From the NCBI RefSeq assembly GCF_932526225.1, contig NC_064048.1, positions 12,655,665-12,719,664 of the forward strand: a stretch of DNA of 64,000 bases, in the 5' to 3' direction. The position numbers and the translations under genes were made by a program. This document shows, piece by piece, positions 47,584 through 56,462 of this stretch (position 1 is its first letter; the number at the start of each line of letters is the position of its first letter). This DNA comes from Nematostella vectensis (Eukaryota > Cnidaria > Anthozoa > Actiniaria > Edwardsiidae). The notes below the pieces were generated by a model. It was not told the origin of the DNA and ran no database searches. It saw only the letters and a program-made list of their open reading frames with translations.

Positions 47584-47869
47584 ATGAAGTGCGGAAAAGA
47601 TTACTGCGGGTGGCTAAAGGTCGGCCATGCAAACACGTGCGGCCAGAGGTGCATGGACACCTACTGCAAGGTGCACCTCCAAAGGCTCCGTAAGGGCAGC
47701 CCCCGTGCCGTGCAGGATCTGCGGCATAGGGACGCAGTCGGAGACGCGGTTGTGCCGCCCCTGCGGAGCGAATCATGAAGGGCAGAGGATGCGCGGCATC
47801 GAGAGGCGCGCTCGGGAATGGTTCGCACTCGTCCTGTCTGATATCGCAGCCCGCGATACGGGCAGTTAG
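47584..47869 (+). pseudogene. Polinton zinc-binding protein, frameshifted
   Basis: From ATG 47584 a Cys/His-rich frame (KCGKDYCGWLKVGHANTCGQ, RCMDTYCKVHLQRLRKGS) runs to about 47695. The continuation lies one frame away and contains a second Cys pair set (CRICGIGTQSETRLCRPCG), then GIERRAREWFALVLSDIAAR and a stop at 47867-47869. The CxxC and CxxH spacing suggests two zinc sites. A single-base indel near 47690-47700 breaks the gene. Role unknown; its position next to the left end and before the polymerase gene suggests an early or regulatory protein. Confidence 0.6.
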
Positions 47870-48043
47870 AGACTGGTTGGCACAAGGCATACCCAAATAC
47901 CCGTCCTGTCTGATACCACAGGGCTGCGATACGGGCAATTAGAGACTGGGTGACACAAGGCATACCCAAATACCCGTCCTGTGTGATACCGCAGGGCTGC
48001 GATACAGGCAATTAGAGACTGGGTGGCACAAGGTATACCCAAA
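47838..48043. repeat. three tandem units of about 72 bp before the polymerase start
   Basis: Each unit has gtcctgtctgataccacagg, gctgcgatacgggcaattag, agactgggtggcacaaggca and tacccaaa. The first unit overlaps the end of the zinc protein gene and the last ends directly at the ATG at 48045, so it duplicates the intergenic junction and probably the polymerase promoter. Confidence 0.9.
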
Positions 48044-48044
48044 C

Positions 48045-51000
48045 ATGGACGCTTACATAGAGGAGATTCTCAATAGCATGCCTGACAAAGAGGCGCCCGC
48101 CGTACTGGAAGGGTTGGTCCAGAACATCCTGGACGAGGGCATCCCCGAGGATGCCAAGCGCAAGCTGCTTAAGCCGCTTATGCCGGCGAGCTCACGGCCA
48201 GAGGAAGTCTGGCGCGAGTTCGACCCATTGCTGCTGGAACGGCGGCAAGAGGGCCCAGAGGGCTTAGACCCCGAGGAGTACTATTCTCTCTTCGTCGGCT
48301 GCGCCCATCTTCGGTTCCCAAGCGTGGATGCCACTCTTCGGGGCCAAGACATAAGCGCCGGTGTCTACCAGGGGGGCCTGGTATTAATGACGACGGCTCG
48401 GTGTGGTGGGTTTTGCACGAGCGAGAGTCTCTGAGGGCAAACGCAGTGCTGCCACTGGTGCTCGAGATGGTAGACCCCGACCAGCGTTACAGACTCTTCA
48501 CGGTCGTTGGTAAGGCCCCGCAGAGCCATTGGCGCCAATCATGGAGGAGGAACGGCGCTCGGTGGGTCGTTAGTCAAAAGAGGGGACCAAATCGCAGTCG
48601 GCGCCCTGGAAGGCATCGACGCAGGTATTTGGGAGAAAGGACGAGAGTACCTCGTCTACGTGAGATACGAGCTTCGCCCTTTACCTGAGCAAAATGGTGA
48701 CCCTGGGCCAATGTTTGAGCGAGAGGGGGGTGACACCTTCGCTAACTGTGTTGTCAGTTATGTTGGCGACTTCTTGAGGAATCGCGGCACCTCGCGCTCC
48801 CTTGGTCTAAGACACGAGGCAAGATCCTCGAGCGATATGACAAGAAGATGGCCACTACGGGATGCACCAAAGAAGACCTCTTTGAGATGGAAAAGAAGCT
48901 CGAGATAAAGCTGGTAGCCGTGGACGCCCTGGGCAACGTTATGTGGGACTCGGGGAAGTACAAGAGGGGGTATACACAGATCCACATCCCTTGCCACAAT
49001 AACCATGCCTGGGCGGAGCTTCCGTCTGAACCACCTGCGATCGCGAGCATCCACGGCCTAGACTACGAGGCTGAGGGGGAGCTTCGTTCGTTATGTCAGG
49101 AGAAGACTCTAACCAGTGCCGCCACAAAAACGCGCGAGGCAAAAGTGCGAGAGGTGCTCATTCGCTTTATAAACAGGGCGATCCCCAGAAGCACGAGGAT
49201 CTGGCTGTGTGGGCGTGTTATAGTCACGCACGAAGGCAAACTGTACCGATCGGACAGGACGGAGCAGCTATCGACAGGGCGTTTACAGACGAGACAGGAT
49301 ATGATCCTCAATGGCTTCCTGATGATCACCCAGCCTTCCAAGAGTACACCGAAGCTACGCACTCGATGGGCGGTGCAATAGGGTATCGCTTCAAGGAAGT
49401 GGACCCAAAGAGAGAACATCAGGCCAACGCCTCTTAAATACAGGGACGTCTGGCGAGCGGCGCAGGTTGAGTCCAAAGTGTGGAATAGCAAGGAAAACTA
49501 AGGGGCGCAGCCTCATGCGCACATCGACATGCGTGCGGCGTACCTAGGATGCGAGGACAGTGTCTTCGGCGGCGCCTCGGACGCCATTGATTTGGTACGG
49601 AAATACGGCTTCCCTACGAACGTGTATCGTATCGCAGATGTTGTGGGACGGCCATAGAGCGAGGTTCTTCAACTAACCGGGGCCATTCAGCTGACCGAGT
49701 GGGAGTTATCTGAGGCCTGCCACCCCTACACTTCTGGGAGGGTAGGGCAGCACTTGGAAAAAAACGAGGGCTGGATCACCACGCCAGAGCTCAAGGACCT
49801 GTTAGACTCGGGTGACCTCGTCATGGCCACGGCGAGGGAGGTGTTGTATAGCGTCGGAAAAAAGGACTCCATCAAGTTCCCCCACTCCATCGCGTGCCGC
49901 CCCGGCGGCGAAGTCTCGCAGTACCCTGAGGGTCGAGATCTCGCTGTCCGTTTCGGGAGGCAAGTGCGCTCGCCATGGCAACGAGTCCTCGATCGTAGTC
50001 CGCGACCGTGAAGAAGCCGCGTATCTGACAAACCTCCTTGCGGGCACCGACCACTTACTTAACTTCGAGCATGCCGACGGGGCTCATCTGATCCAATACA
50101 AAGACGGTGTCCGGCGCTCACAATGGTACCATATCAGGGCCTTCGTCTTGGCGTACACAAACATAGCGTTGCGACGCATGTTGAGGCGGATCCCTCGCGA
50201 AGATGTCCTCCGAGTGTGCACAGATGCCATATACGCAAAGGCGGTGCCCAGTGGTGTAAAGCTCGTGGAGCGAAATCCGAGGTATGGAGAGTGGCGCCAC
50301 AAGAAGCCTGGGTACAAGTGGCGACCCGAAGCGGCTTGGGGTCCGAAGAAGTCGGGGAGCTTGGCTAAGGAGCCAAGCACTGCGCCGAGTGGCCGTGCGA
50401 TCTAGTGGCCGCAACCTCTGCAAAGATTATCTAGCCGGCCTGCAAAGATGTATCTCGCCACGCGGCCGTGTCAGGTAGTGTGTTGTGGCGACTATGGGCA
50501 GGTCCCGCCCTGGGGAGATAAAGAGGGGCCTCACGATATGCTCAAGGAGTGGGCACAAGGGAACATCCGCTGGTTCGAGTCCGACTACCGCTGCCTGTGT
50601 GAAGACTGCGAAAAGCCGTACAGTACATGCGACTGCTGCTCTGCCGCGCCCTCCTCCAGGCTCCACGACATAAAGGGCCGGATTTGGTGTCAGCCAGATT
50701 CCCAACAGCTTGAGGTGTTTCGAGAGGAGTGGGATGGGGTGGCGTTCGACGCGGCGATCGAGCAGGCCCACCCAAGCACCCCATAGGTGGGTGTGCTCGA
50801 CCAACAAGATGGGGGCTCTTGTTCAGCAGCGATTGGTAGAGCACCACAGGAAAAACTACCCCCGATTGCCAGCAACCATTCGCTTTGACCCCGATCCTAG
50901 CGTCGCGCATCGTTATCGCAAGCAAGGGCGGCCAGTACCCGTGCCAGGCAAAAGGGGTGAGAAGGTCGACGCGTACAAAGGCACGGTAGTCGAGGTTCCT

Positions 51001-51547
51001 CTCGACGCGGTCCTTAACGGGCTTCCCCTCGAGTGGAAATACGCGGGCTGGGGGACAGTCCACCGGGTGCAGGGCAAGACTATCCAGACTCCAAGACGTC
51101 TGTTTATCATAGACCACAGCTGGATCAGAGGGCTGGATCACGAATGCTGTATACACCGACATCTCCCGCGTGCGGCGCGCCGACCAGATAGTCCGCGTGA
51201 TGCCCCCCGATAACACCCCCGGTGCCTTGGTTCCCACAGGACTGCAGGCTACGCCCAGTGAAGAGCTCATTATAGCGCGAATCAAGCGATACGCTATAGA
51301 CGACAGGCAAAAAGGTCGCACGAAGTACACGGGACCGCACCACGATCTGACGGTAGACCACGTACTCGGCATGATTGCTGACGCGGAAAAGAAGTGCACG
51401 GGCTGTGGCACTCAGCTTCTGCTTCAGGGGTACACCAAGAGTCATCCCCAATGCTTCAGTATCGACCGGCTGGACGACAGTCAGGGTCACTACAAGTGGA
51501 ATGTCAGACTCACGTGCCTTAGCTGCAATAGAAGGCACAAGCGCTGA
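48045..51547 (+). pseudogene. fused family B DNA polymerase / SF1 helicase / HNH-type protein, heavily frameshifted
   Basis: Replication gene. Segments in order but in different frames: N-terminal region (48045-48430), LVKRGDQIAVGALEGIDAGI (48507 on), MEKKLEIKLVAVDALGNVMW (48848 on), polymerase motif A-like IDMRAAYLGCED (about 49523-49558), motif B-like WYHIRAFVLAYTNIALRRML (about 50127), motif C-like VLRVCTDAIYA (about 50205-50237). Next a helicase: VVCCGDYGQVPPW (motif III, 50478-50516), TVHRVQGKTI (motif V-type, about 51057), ISRVRRADQIVRV (motif VI-type, about 51163-51200). Last a CxxC...FSIDRLDD...CLSCNRRH HNH-like zinc domain (51394-51544). At least six frameshifts and a stop near 49657. 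The Walker A and motif II part of the helicase is missing between about 50405 and 50448, so a deletion has occurred. Confidence 0.8.
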
Positions 51548-52378
51548 TCACGCTAGCGTGACGCTACGCAACTGCGAACGCGTGAAGCCGAGCTTAGAGT
51601 ACGCCGTGTAATAGAACACTGGCTTTCCGGGCTCCATGACCCTCTGTAGTATTGGGTATGCCTTGCTTGTCCACCACGGGTCCGTCGCTCGTCGTCGGCC
51701 CTTGTCCTGAAGGTCTTCCTCGTTTACGACGAAGTACACCTCCGTTCCGACCTCTAAGGGGGGCTTTTCGGCTTTGAGAGGCACGCGCCTCAGCTTTATG
51801 GCGTCTTTAGGCGCAAAGCCAGTCATGCGAGTCTTCGTTGCGTTTATGTCCGAGATGACGATTGGCAAAGCAGTAGCCCACTCGCGGTTTGTTTCGCCGG
51901 ATGCAAGCTCCTTCGAGTACTGCGCACGAAATAGGCGCTGTGCCAGCCAGCGATGGAAAGACTCGGCGAAAGCTTGGCTCCTGCGGGGCCTTGGCTCAGC
52001 CCGTCGGACCTCCACCCCGTGGTTTGTTAGGAGATTTGTGATAGCACCCTTGAACTCCGTGCCGTCATCAACCATGAGGACTTTAGGCCATGTGAGAGGT
52101 CCCTTTGCATAGATGTCAGCGAGTTCGCGGGAGACGACGGTCGCGCTCTTAGTCCTCAGTGGGCGGGCGGCTTTATATCGTGAAGCAACGTCAACGACAG
52201 TCAGAGCATACTTGTACCCGCGGTCGGTTGGCAAGAATAGCAGGTCCGACTGGTGGATACGGTTTGGTATCTGCTCCGAGAAGTGGGCGTAGGTAGTCGG
52301 AGGAGGGGGTGTCTGTGTGTAGCCCCCGAGGGGCTGCGAGCTTACCCACTTGCGCACTCGATCTATGGAGGCCGCCAT
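51548..52378 (-). CDS. Polinton integrase (retroviral-type, DDE)
   Basis: Inserts the element by strand transfer. From ATG 52378 it has 276 residues. RNase H-fold catalytic triad: D44 in HQSDLLFLP, D104 in MVDDGTEFKG and E139 in AFAESFHRW, with the classic 35-residue D to E spacing. An upstream helix IDRVRKWVSSQP and a C-terminal tail (YYTAYSKLGFTRSQLRSV) are typical of the family. The frame is open for 14 codons and more before the ATG (a TTG at 52420) up to a stop, and no HHCC zinc finger is seen, so the N-terminus may be truncated or its ATG lost. Stop is adjacent to the end of the polymerase gene (convergent, 0-bp gap). Confidence 0.88.
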   Translation of the reverse strand: MAASIDRVRKWVSSQPLGGYTQTPPPPTTYAHFSEQIPNRIHQSDLLFLPTDRGYKYALTVVDVASRYKAARPLRTKSATVVSRELADIYAKGPLTWPKVLMVDDGTEFKGAITNLLTNHGVEVRRAEPRPRRSQAFAESFHRWLAQRLFRAQYSKELASGETNREWATALPIVISDINATKTRMTGFAPKDAIKLRRVPLKAEKPPLEVGTEVYFVVNEEDLQDKGRRRATDPWWTSKAYPILQRVMEPGKPVFYYTAYSKLGFTRSQLRSVTLA

Positions 52379-52826
52379 TAGGTGTCGGCAATGTACTGCA
52401 ACAGGTGTATTAGTCTCCAACAGGCGGTTGCCGTCTGCTCGGGTAGTGCCGAGGCGGTCTTTCTGAGGTCGGTAGGCCCTCGGAGAACGACATTGGCGAA
52501 TCTCTTAACGCACTACCTGTCTGCGCGCCACAACTCGAGGCTTCGGTTAGCAATGTCACCAAAGCTACATAATCCACCCATCGATGGCACCTTCGGTGTC
52601 ACTCGCTTAGCAGCGGCTGCTACCTCGTGCATAGCACTCCACAACTGGTCTGCAATCATCTTATACGTATACGCATACGTATACGCGCAGTATGGAAAAA
52701 GGCCGCCTAGAAGCAGCGCCGGAACGGCAGCTGCATCACAGCAAGCGGCTAGCTGTGTAGCCGATGGCGAGAGCGCCGGCGCCAATGTACGCCAACTCAT
52801 ACGTGGCCTACACGTGTAGTACACTA
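52379..52826. other. Polinton spacer with possible 48-aa ORF and TATACG repeats
   Basis: On the minus strand an ORF 52513-52659 starts at an ATG directly below a tatacgtatacgcatacgta repeat (52662-52690). It reads MIADQLWSAMHEVAAAAKRV at its start; a small helical protein is possible but unproven. The region also has one copy of the gccggaacggc hairpin (52718-52728). Confidence 0.35.
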
Positions 52827-53051
52827 CTACATGGGCAGGATCTTCTGGTCCTCAAGGCAACCCTTCAAAGCGACAGCACCCGCAACAGCGGCAGTCATTT
52901 TTGCGTAGTTCATGGCGTTCGCGGAGGGGTCTTTGGTAAAGTTATCGCGCAAGACCTTGCGCCCGACCCAGCCAATACCGGCTACGAGGCCGGTTATGAC
53001 TGCGGCGTCGGTGATGGTCTTTGTAATCTTGCTTTGCTGCGTCGTCGACAT
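52827..53051 (-). CDS. Polinton small membrane protein (74 aa)
   Basis: From ATG 53051: two hydrophobic stretches (AAVITGLVAGIGWVG at about residues 16-30 and AKMTAAVAGAVALKG at about 50-64) separated by a charged segment (RKVLRDNFTKDPS). A short C-terminal EDQKILPM tail. Conserved small hydrophobic proteins of this size occur in Polintons; role in virion or membrane is unknown. Intact. Confidence 0.65.
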   Translation of the reverse strand: MSTTQQSKITKTITDAAVITGLVAGIGWVGRKVLRDNFTKDPSANAMNYAKMTAAVAGAVALKGCLEDQKILPM

Positions 53052-53099
53052 ATGCACAGGTATGATGCACGGACGTGCGGATATGGGAGGGACTCTTTT

Positions 53100-53460
53100 G
53101 TTTAAATGATTTGCATAGTCCGGGAGCGCGAAGCGCTGTCGCCGGAACGGCAAGTGGTCGATCCTTGATCTGCTGTGCATAGACACGAAGTGTCGGCGGA
53201 GTCACGTCGTCGGCCACTACAAGTGGATCGGTAGCTCGCTGTTTAACAGCTGGTGTACGAGTGAACGCGGCAGCTAGCTCCCGCCTTCGTGTGTAGAGGC
53301 CGATCAATGACACTAGAAGACCAGCGACCCCGATGGCCGAGCTGGCCGACCAAGCAGAGTTGCTTTCCGAGACTGGTGTGTGTATGCCTTCGGCGCGCGC
53401 ACGCAAGCCCTCGCGTCCCTGCGACTCGCTAGCGACCGGCGACTTAACTCTTCGCTCTGT
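53100..53460 (-). CDS. possible Polinton single-pass membrane protein, no ATG
   Basis: Open minus-strand frame with a hydrophobic helix SSAIGVAGLLVSLIGLY followed by RRREL, then a polar tail. No ATG was found (TTG at 53406 only), and the stretch contains four of the 13-bp hairpins (53125, 53140, 53182, 53238), so the reading frame may have been altered by them. The same frame runs on to 52942 inside the neighbouring gene. Function unknown. Confidence 0.3.
53140..53152. repeat. 13-bp hairpin family, type TGCCG-TTC-CGGCA
   Basis: The 11-mer gccgttccggc (either orientation) occurs exactly at 52718, 53141, 53820, 54228, 57584 and 59636 (first base), with a one-mismatch copy at 53645. Related 5-3-5 hairpins: TAGCG-TGA-CGCTA 51554, AGCGC-GAA-GCGCT 53125, GACAC-GAA-GTGTC 53182, GCTGT-TTA-ACAGC 53238 and 59007, ACGCC-GAA-GGCGT 53567, CCACG-CTT-CGTGG 58978. 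This entry marks one representative copy. Confidence 0.85.
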
Positions 53461-53513
53461 TTAGTCGGTTCCACTTTGACAAGCGCCTTCCAGCTTCGAC
53501 TCGTCCATGGTGT

Positions 53514-53690
53514 TTAGGTCGGGTCGCGGGTGGCTCGGGGCTCGGGGCTCGGGATTCTCTCCACCAACGCCGAAGGCGTACGTGCAGGTTCATGAGCAGT
53601 TTTTTGATGATGCTCGTCATCAGCAGCTTCCGCTGAGCCGTTTGCCGTTCTGGCAGGCTGAGCACTAGTACTTCCTTGGGGTTCCTCCAT
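53514..53690 (-). CDS. possible short polar Polinton protein (58 aa)
   Basis: ATG 53690 to stop 53514; low-complexity Ala/Glu/Pro/Thr sequence with a 13-bp hairpin at 53567. Another frame of similar length overlaps. Weak evidence. Confidence 0.25.
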   Translation of the reverse strand: MEEPQGSTSAQPARTANGSAEAADDEHHQKTAHEPARTPSALVERIPSPEPRATRDPT

Positions 53691-53767
53691 TTGTGATGCA
53701 ACTATTTGCTTACTGAAGAAGTGGCAAGCTTTCAAGTGATCGTCTACTCTAAAGTCGTCATGGCACA

Positions 53768-54328
53768 CTAGCTATCTGGTGAGTCCGCGACCTCGTGTTG
53801 ACACCGCGTGTCAGCGCTTGCCGTTCCGGCGGTGTTCACATGGCGTGCTACGTGAAACGCCCCGACGGCTAAAGCCATCAAACCACCGCAGAGTAGAGAC
53901 AGGCTTTCGCACAATGTGCGGAGCTCGTTGTTGATGATGTAGTCGGACACTAGGTCATTGTGGAGATCGACCACACTGTCTATCGGCAGCGCCATGCCTA
54001 TGAGCTTGGTCGTAAGCTTCAGAAAGCTGTCTGCCAGGGCGTCTGTAGTCCGGCTGGCTAGAGCGGTCTCGTATCGCTTCTCGTACTTCCTCACCTCCTC
54101 GGCGCTCATGCGTTTGGCGTCGTCGTGAGTCAGGGCCTTGCCTACCATTTTTCTCGACTTCCCCGAGGCTACGAGAATCGCGAGTTTCTCCCTCGCGTCT
54201 GCTATCTCAGTTTGCTCACCTCCGGTTGCCGTTCCGGCAGTCTGCGTCGAGCAGCCCAACGACTCGACGGCCGGGAGGCCGGCGGCGCCCCCCTCAAGAA
54301 GACTCTCAAAGTATTCGTCGCTCATCAT
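53768..54328 (-). CDS. Polinton conserved protein with C-terminal membrane helix (186 aa)
   Basis: ATG 54328 (second ATG at 54325). A central charged helical part (ILVASGKSRKMVGKALTHDD, AEEVRKYEKRYETALASR) is followed by LADSFLKLTTKLIGMALPID and a hydrophobic helix SLLCGGLMALAVGAFHV near residues 145-161. The C-terminal ~25 residues are low complexity and include a hairpin copy. The frame is intact. From memory this protein type recurs in anthozoan Polintons; its function is not established. Confidence 0.65.
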   Translation of the reverse strand: MMSDEYFESLLEGGAAGLPAVESLGCSTQTAGTATGGEQTEIADAREKLAILVASGKSRKMVGKALTHDDAKRMSAEEVRKYEKRYETALASRTTDALADSFLKLTTKLIGMALPIDSVVDLHNDLVSDYIINNELRTLCESLSLLCGGLMALAVGAFHVARHVNTAGTASADTRCQHEVADSPDS

Positions 54329-54454
54329 GGCTAAGGTGCAACACGTGTGTATATATACGTATACGTATTCACGTGCCTTGAGGGCGGTGTGATCAATGCG
54401 TATATATATATCAGTATATACGTATACGTATACGTGGGCGGTGATTTACTGCGC
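54329..54454. promoter_or_regulatory. Polinton intergenic spacer with TATACGTATACG repeats
   Basis: Two tracts, tatatatacgtatacgtatt (54351-54370) and atatacgtatacgtatacgt (54417-54436), lie between the ATPase stop and the ATG of the 186-aa gene. Both adjoin a gggcggtg word (54379-54399, 54437-54444). Alternating purine-pyrimidine sequence in a promoter position; a regulatory role is inferred. Confidence 0.45.
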
Positions 54455-55057
54455 TTACCGTTCAACTAGGGTGATGGTATAAGGGTGACGCAAGGAAAAC
54501 TCTAACTTCGAGAACTTTTTCGTCTTGAGGGCCTTCATGTACTCTTTCATCTTCTCTTCTGGGAGCTCCGCGCCGTAGTCATGCAGGATAGCTTTCATGT
54601 CCGCCTTGCTCGGCGTATAGAAGACCACCAAGGCCGCGATGTTCTCACGAAACGGCTTCGTGATGCTGGTGAGCTGCTGCGTGATCACCCACACGCTAAT
54701 ACCCACGTGGCGCGCGCTGAACGCCAAGTTGACTAGCTGGTCAGAGCGCTTCTTTACGTCTTTCGAGGCCGCACAGTCGTCCAGTATGATTAGCGTATTA
54801 GTGCCTTCGAAGACAGCGGAGACATGCCTCAGCAGTATGTCGTTCTGACCCGCCTCAGGTGTGACGACAAACAGACGATTGTCGCCCTCGCCAAAGCCGT
54901 CGTATGTTTTGTTGTAGGCAAAGGTAGGGCACACGAGTACGATGTACTCAAACTTGCCCCGGAAAGGGCCGTTCAGCCGGTCCACTATGAATCGGGTCTT
55001 CCCGCATGACGTCGGGCCCACGATGAGAGCGTTAAATGGGATGTTTTTCGGGTCCAT
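54455..55057 (-). CDS. Polinton packaging ATPase (FtsK/HerA, A32-like)
   Basis: Genome-packaging NTPase, 200 residues from ATG 55057 (the longer frame upstream has only a GTG). Walker A GPTSCGKT at residues 14-21, Walker B TLIILDDC at 88-95, and a downstream polar-Gln segment WVITQQLTSI that fits the sensor region of the family. Length is normal for Polinton ATPases. Intact. It lies 58 bp after the capsid gene, in the same orientation, as commonly seen for the morphogenesis module. Confidence 0.88.
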   Translation of the reverse strand: MDPKNIPFNALIVGPTSCGKTRFIVDRLNGPFRGKFEYIVLVCPTFAYNKTYDGFGEGDNRLFVVTPEAGQNDILLRHVSAVFEGTNTLIILDDCAASKDVKKRSDQLVNLAFSARHVGISVWVITQQLTSITKPFRENIAALVVFYTPSKADMKAILHDYGAELPEEKMKEYMKALKTKKFSKLEFSLRHPYTITLVER

Positions 55058-55115
55058 ACCGCGCTGCGCCGGGAAAGCAAGCGCTTCGCGCAGAAACACG
55101 TTTCGGTGTCTGTGC

Positions 55116-56393
55116 TCAGTATTTTATGGACTCTAGCTGTCCGTTCATAAGGTTCATTTGGGCGTCGGCCACCACAAACACGTGACAGTTTACGGTACGC
55201 TGGCCGCTTGCCGTGCGCTTTATCTCGAGATGCACACTGTCGTGGGTATTGACCAATCGGAGACCGCCCCCATGGATAGCACTGTCGTCCGTCGTTCGAA
55301 GGTCGATCCACAGAGCAAACTTGTTATCGCCATAGAACGACTCGGGGCTGACTGCCGGGGCGGCAGGCGCTCCGCTGTGCCCCCCCCCCCCCCCCCCCGG
55401 GGAGGGGCGGACGAACCGCCTTTTCGCCTCCCTCCAGAAATCCGTGGGGCGCAGTCCCTGGCTGAAGACCTTGTTTGGCATGCCGTCGATTGTAACGCGA
55501 ACGCTCTTGATGTCGGGGTACACGAACTTCTCAGAGTCGCGAGCCCCTGCTGTGTATGGCTCCACAAAGAGGAGCAACAGACCACTCATAGACCTTCGCG
55601 GCAGGTTGACACTCTCGTTGATTATGCTGTCCGTCCCTTTGCTAATCACGAAGGTCTTGTGAAGGTTCACTTGCTCGTAGAAGAACGTTGTGCCGTTTTG
55701 GTAGGCGGCGGCTGCAGACCGGGCGAGGTTGTCGTCCCTCAGGCTTTCGTATTCCAGCTCTAGATTTTTTATGCCATAGGATAATTTGGTAGCATCGCTT
55801 CCGACTACTACCTGGTCAACCGTTGCGAACTCGATCTCGAAGAGCAGCGCCTCGGAGAGCGCCCTTGAGTACAGTACGCCGTGGTCCGTCAGCAGAGAAT
55901 GGTATAGCGGGATGGTGTACTTTGCCCCGTGGGCGGCGTTTAGAGCGTTCTCCTTGGCGTTACTAGTCGCTTTATCGCCAGCCTTGGAGCGAAGCTTGCG
56001 CATGTTTTTTGACTGTATGCCCTGCTCCAGGCGGTCCTCTCTCTCGACCTTGGACAGGTAAAGCTCTTCATACGTCTTGAAGACATCGTAGCGGTTGGTG
56101 TCCTGGAGCGTTTCTCCTGCAAACGTAATTTTCAGGCGGCTCACGAGATTTCGGCCGACGTTGTTCACGACGGTATTATTTGCTTGGCCTGAGATGGAGA
56201 GATCGAAACCGACCCTCAAGGAGCCAGGCACGAGCGTGACGCCTTCCGACAGCTTTGGGACCGCCACATATAGCGTCTCGCCGGGGGAAGCCGTCGACGG
56301 GTTGAGAGTGACCCGGTGAACAGTTCTCTCGGCTTTCAACCCCAGAGGAGTTCTGGGTGTTCGTTGGGGGTCAAGTTTATCGCTGACTGACAT
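55116..56393 (-). CDS. Polinton major capsid protein (predicted double jelly-roll)
   Basis: 425 residues from ATG 56393. Beta-rich N-terminal half (LYVAVPKLSEGVTLVPGSLR, RNLVSRLKITFAGETLQD, then YDVFKTYEELYLSKVERED) and a similar beta-rich second half (FFYEQVNLHKTFVISKGTDS, MSGLLLLFVEPYTAG, DIKSVRVTIDGMPNKVFSQG) fit a double jelly-roll capsid subunit; it sits next to the packaging ATPase. The assignment rests on position, length and beta content, so the fold is inference. A run of 19 C on the plus strand (55380-55398) encodes a Gly stretch in a surface-loop-like region; the frame survives it. Confidence 0.7.
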   Translation of the reverse strand: MSVSDKLDPQRTPRTPLGLKAERTVHRVTLNPSTASPGETLYVAVPKLSEGVTLVPGSLRVGFDLSISGQANNTVVNNVGRNLVSRLKITFAGETLQDTNRYDVFKTYEELYLSKVEREDRLEQGIQSKNMRKLRSKAGDKATSNAKENALNAAHGAKYTIPLYHSLLTDHGVLYSRALSEALLFEIEFATVDQVVVGSDATKLSYGIKNLELEYESLRDDNLARSAAAAYQNGTTFFYEQVNLHKTFVISKGTDSIINESVNLPRRSMSGLLLLFVEPYTAGARDSEKFVYPDIKSVRVTIDGMPNKVFSQGLRPTDFWREAKRRFVRPSPGGGGGGHSGAPAAPAVSPESFYGDNKFALWIDLRTTDDSAIHGGGLRLVNTHDSVHLEIKRTASGQRTVNCHVFVVADAQMNLMNGQLESIKY

Positions 56394-56462
56394 TCCTCCG
56401 CACTATGGTGCGGACTGTTAGACATGTCTAATATAGCGTAGCAAGCGCTATGCGCACGCATC

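Noticed and set aside
48754-50423. Minus-strand ORFs of about 100 codons opposite the polymerase
   Set aside because: Shadows of the GC-rich polymerase gene with no recognisable sequence.
51125-51538. Minus-strand 137- and 289-codon ORFs (50542-51538)
   Set aside because: Opposite the helicase/HNH region, whose plus-strand motifs are clear.
55158-55763. 201-codon plus-strand ORF
   Set aside because: Antisense shadow of the intact capsid gene.
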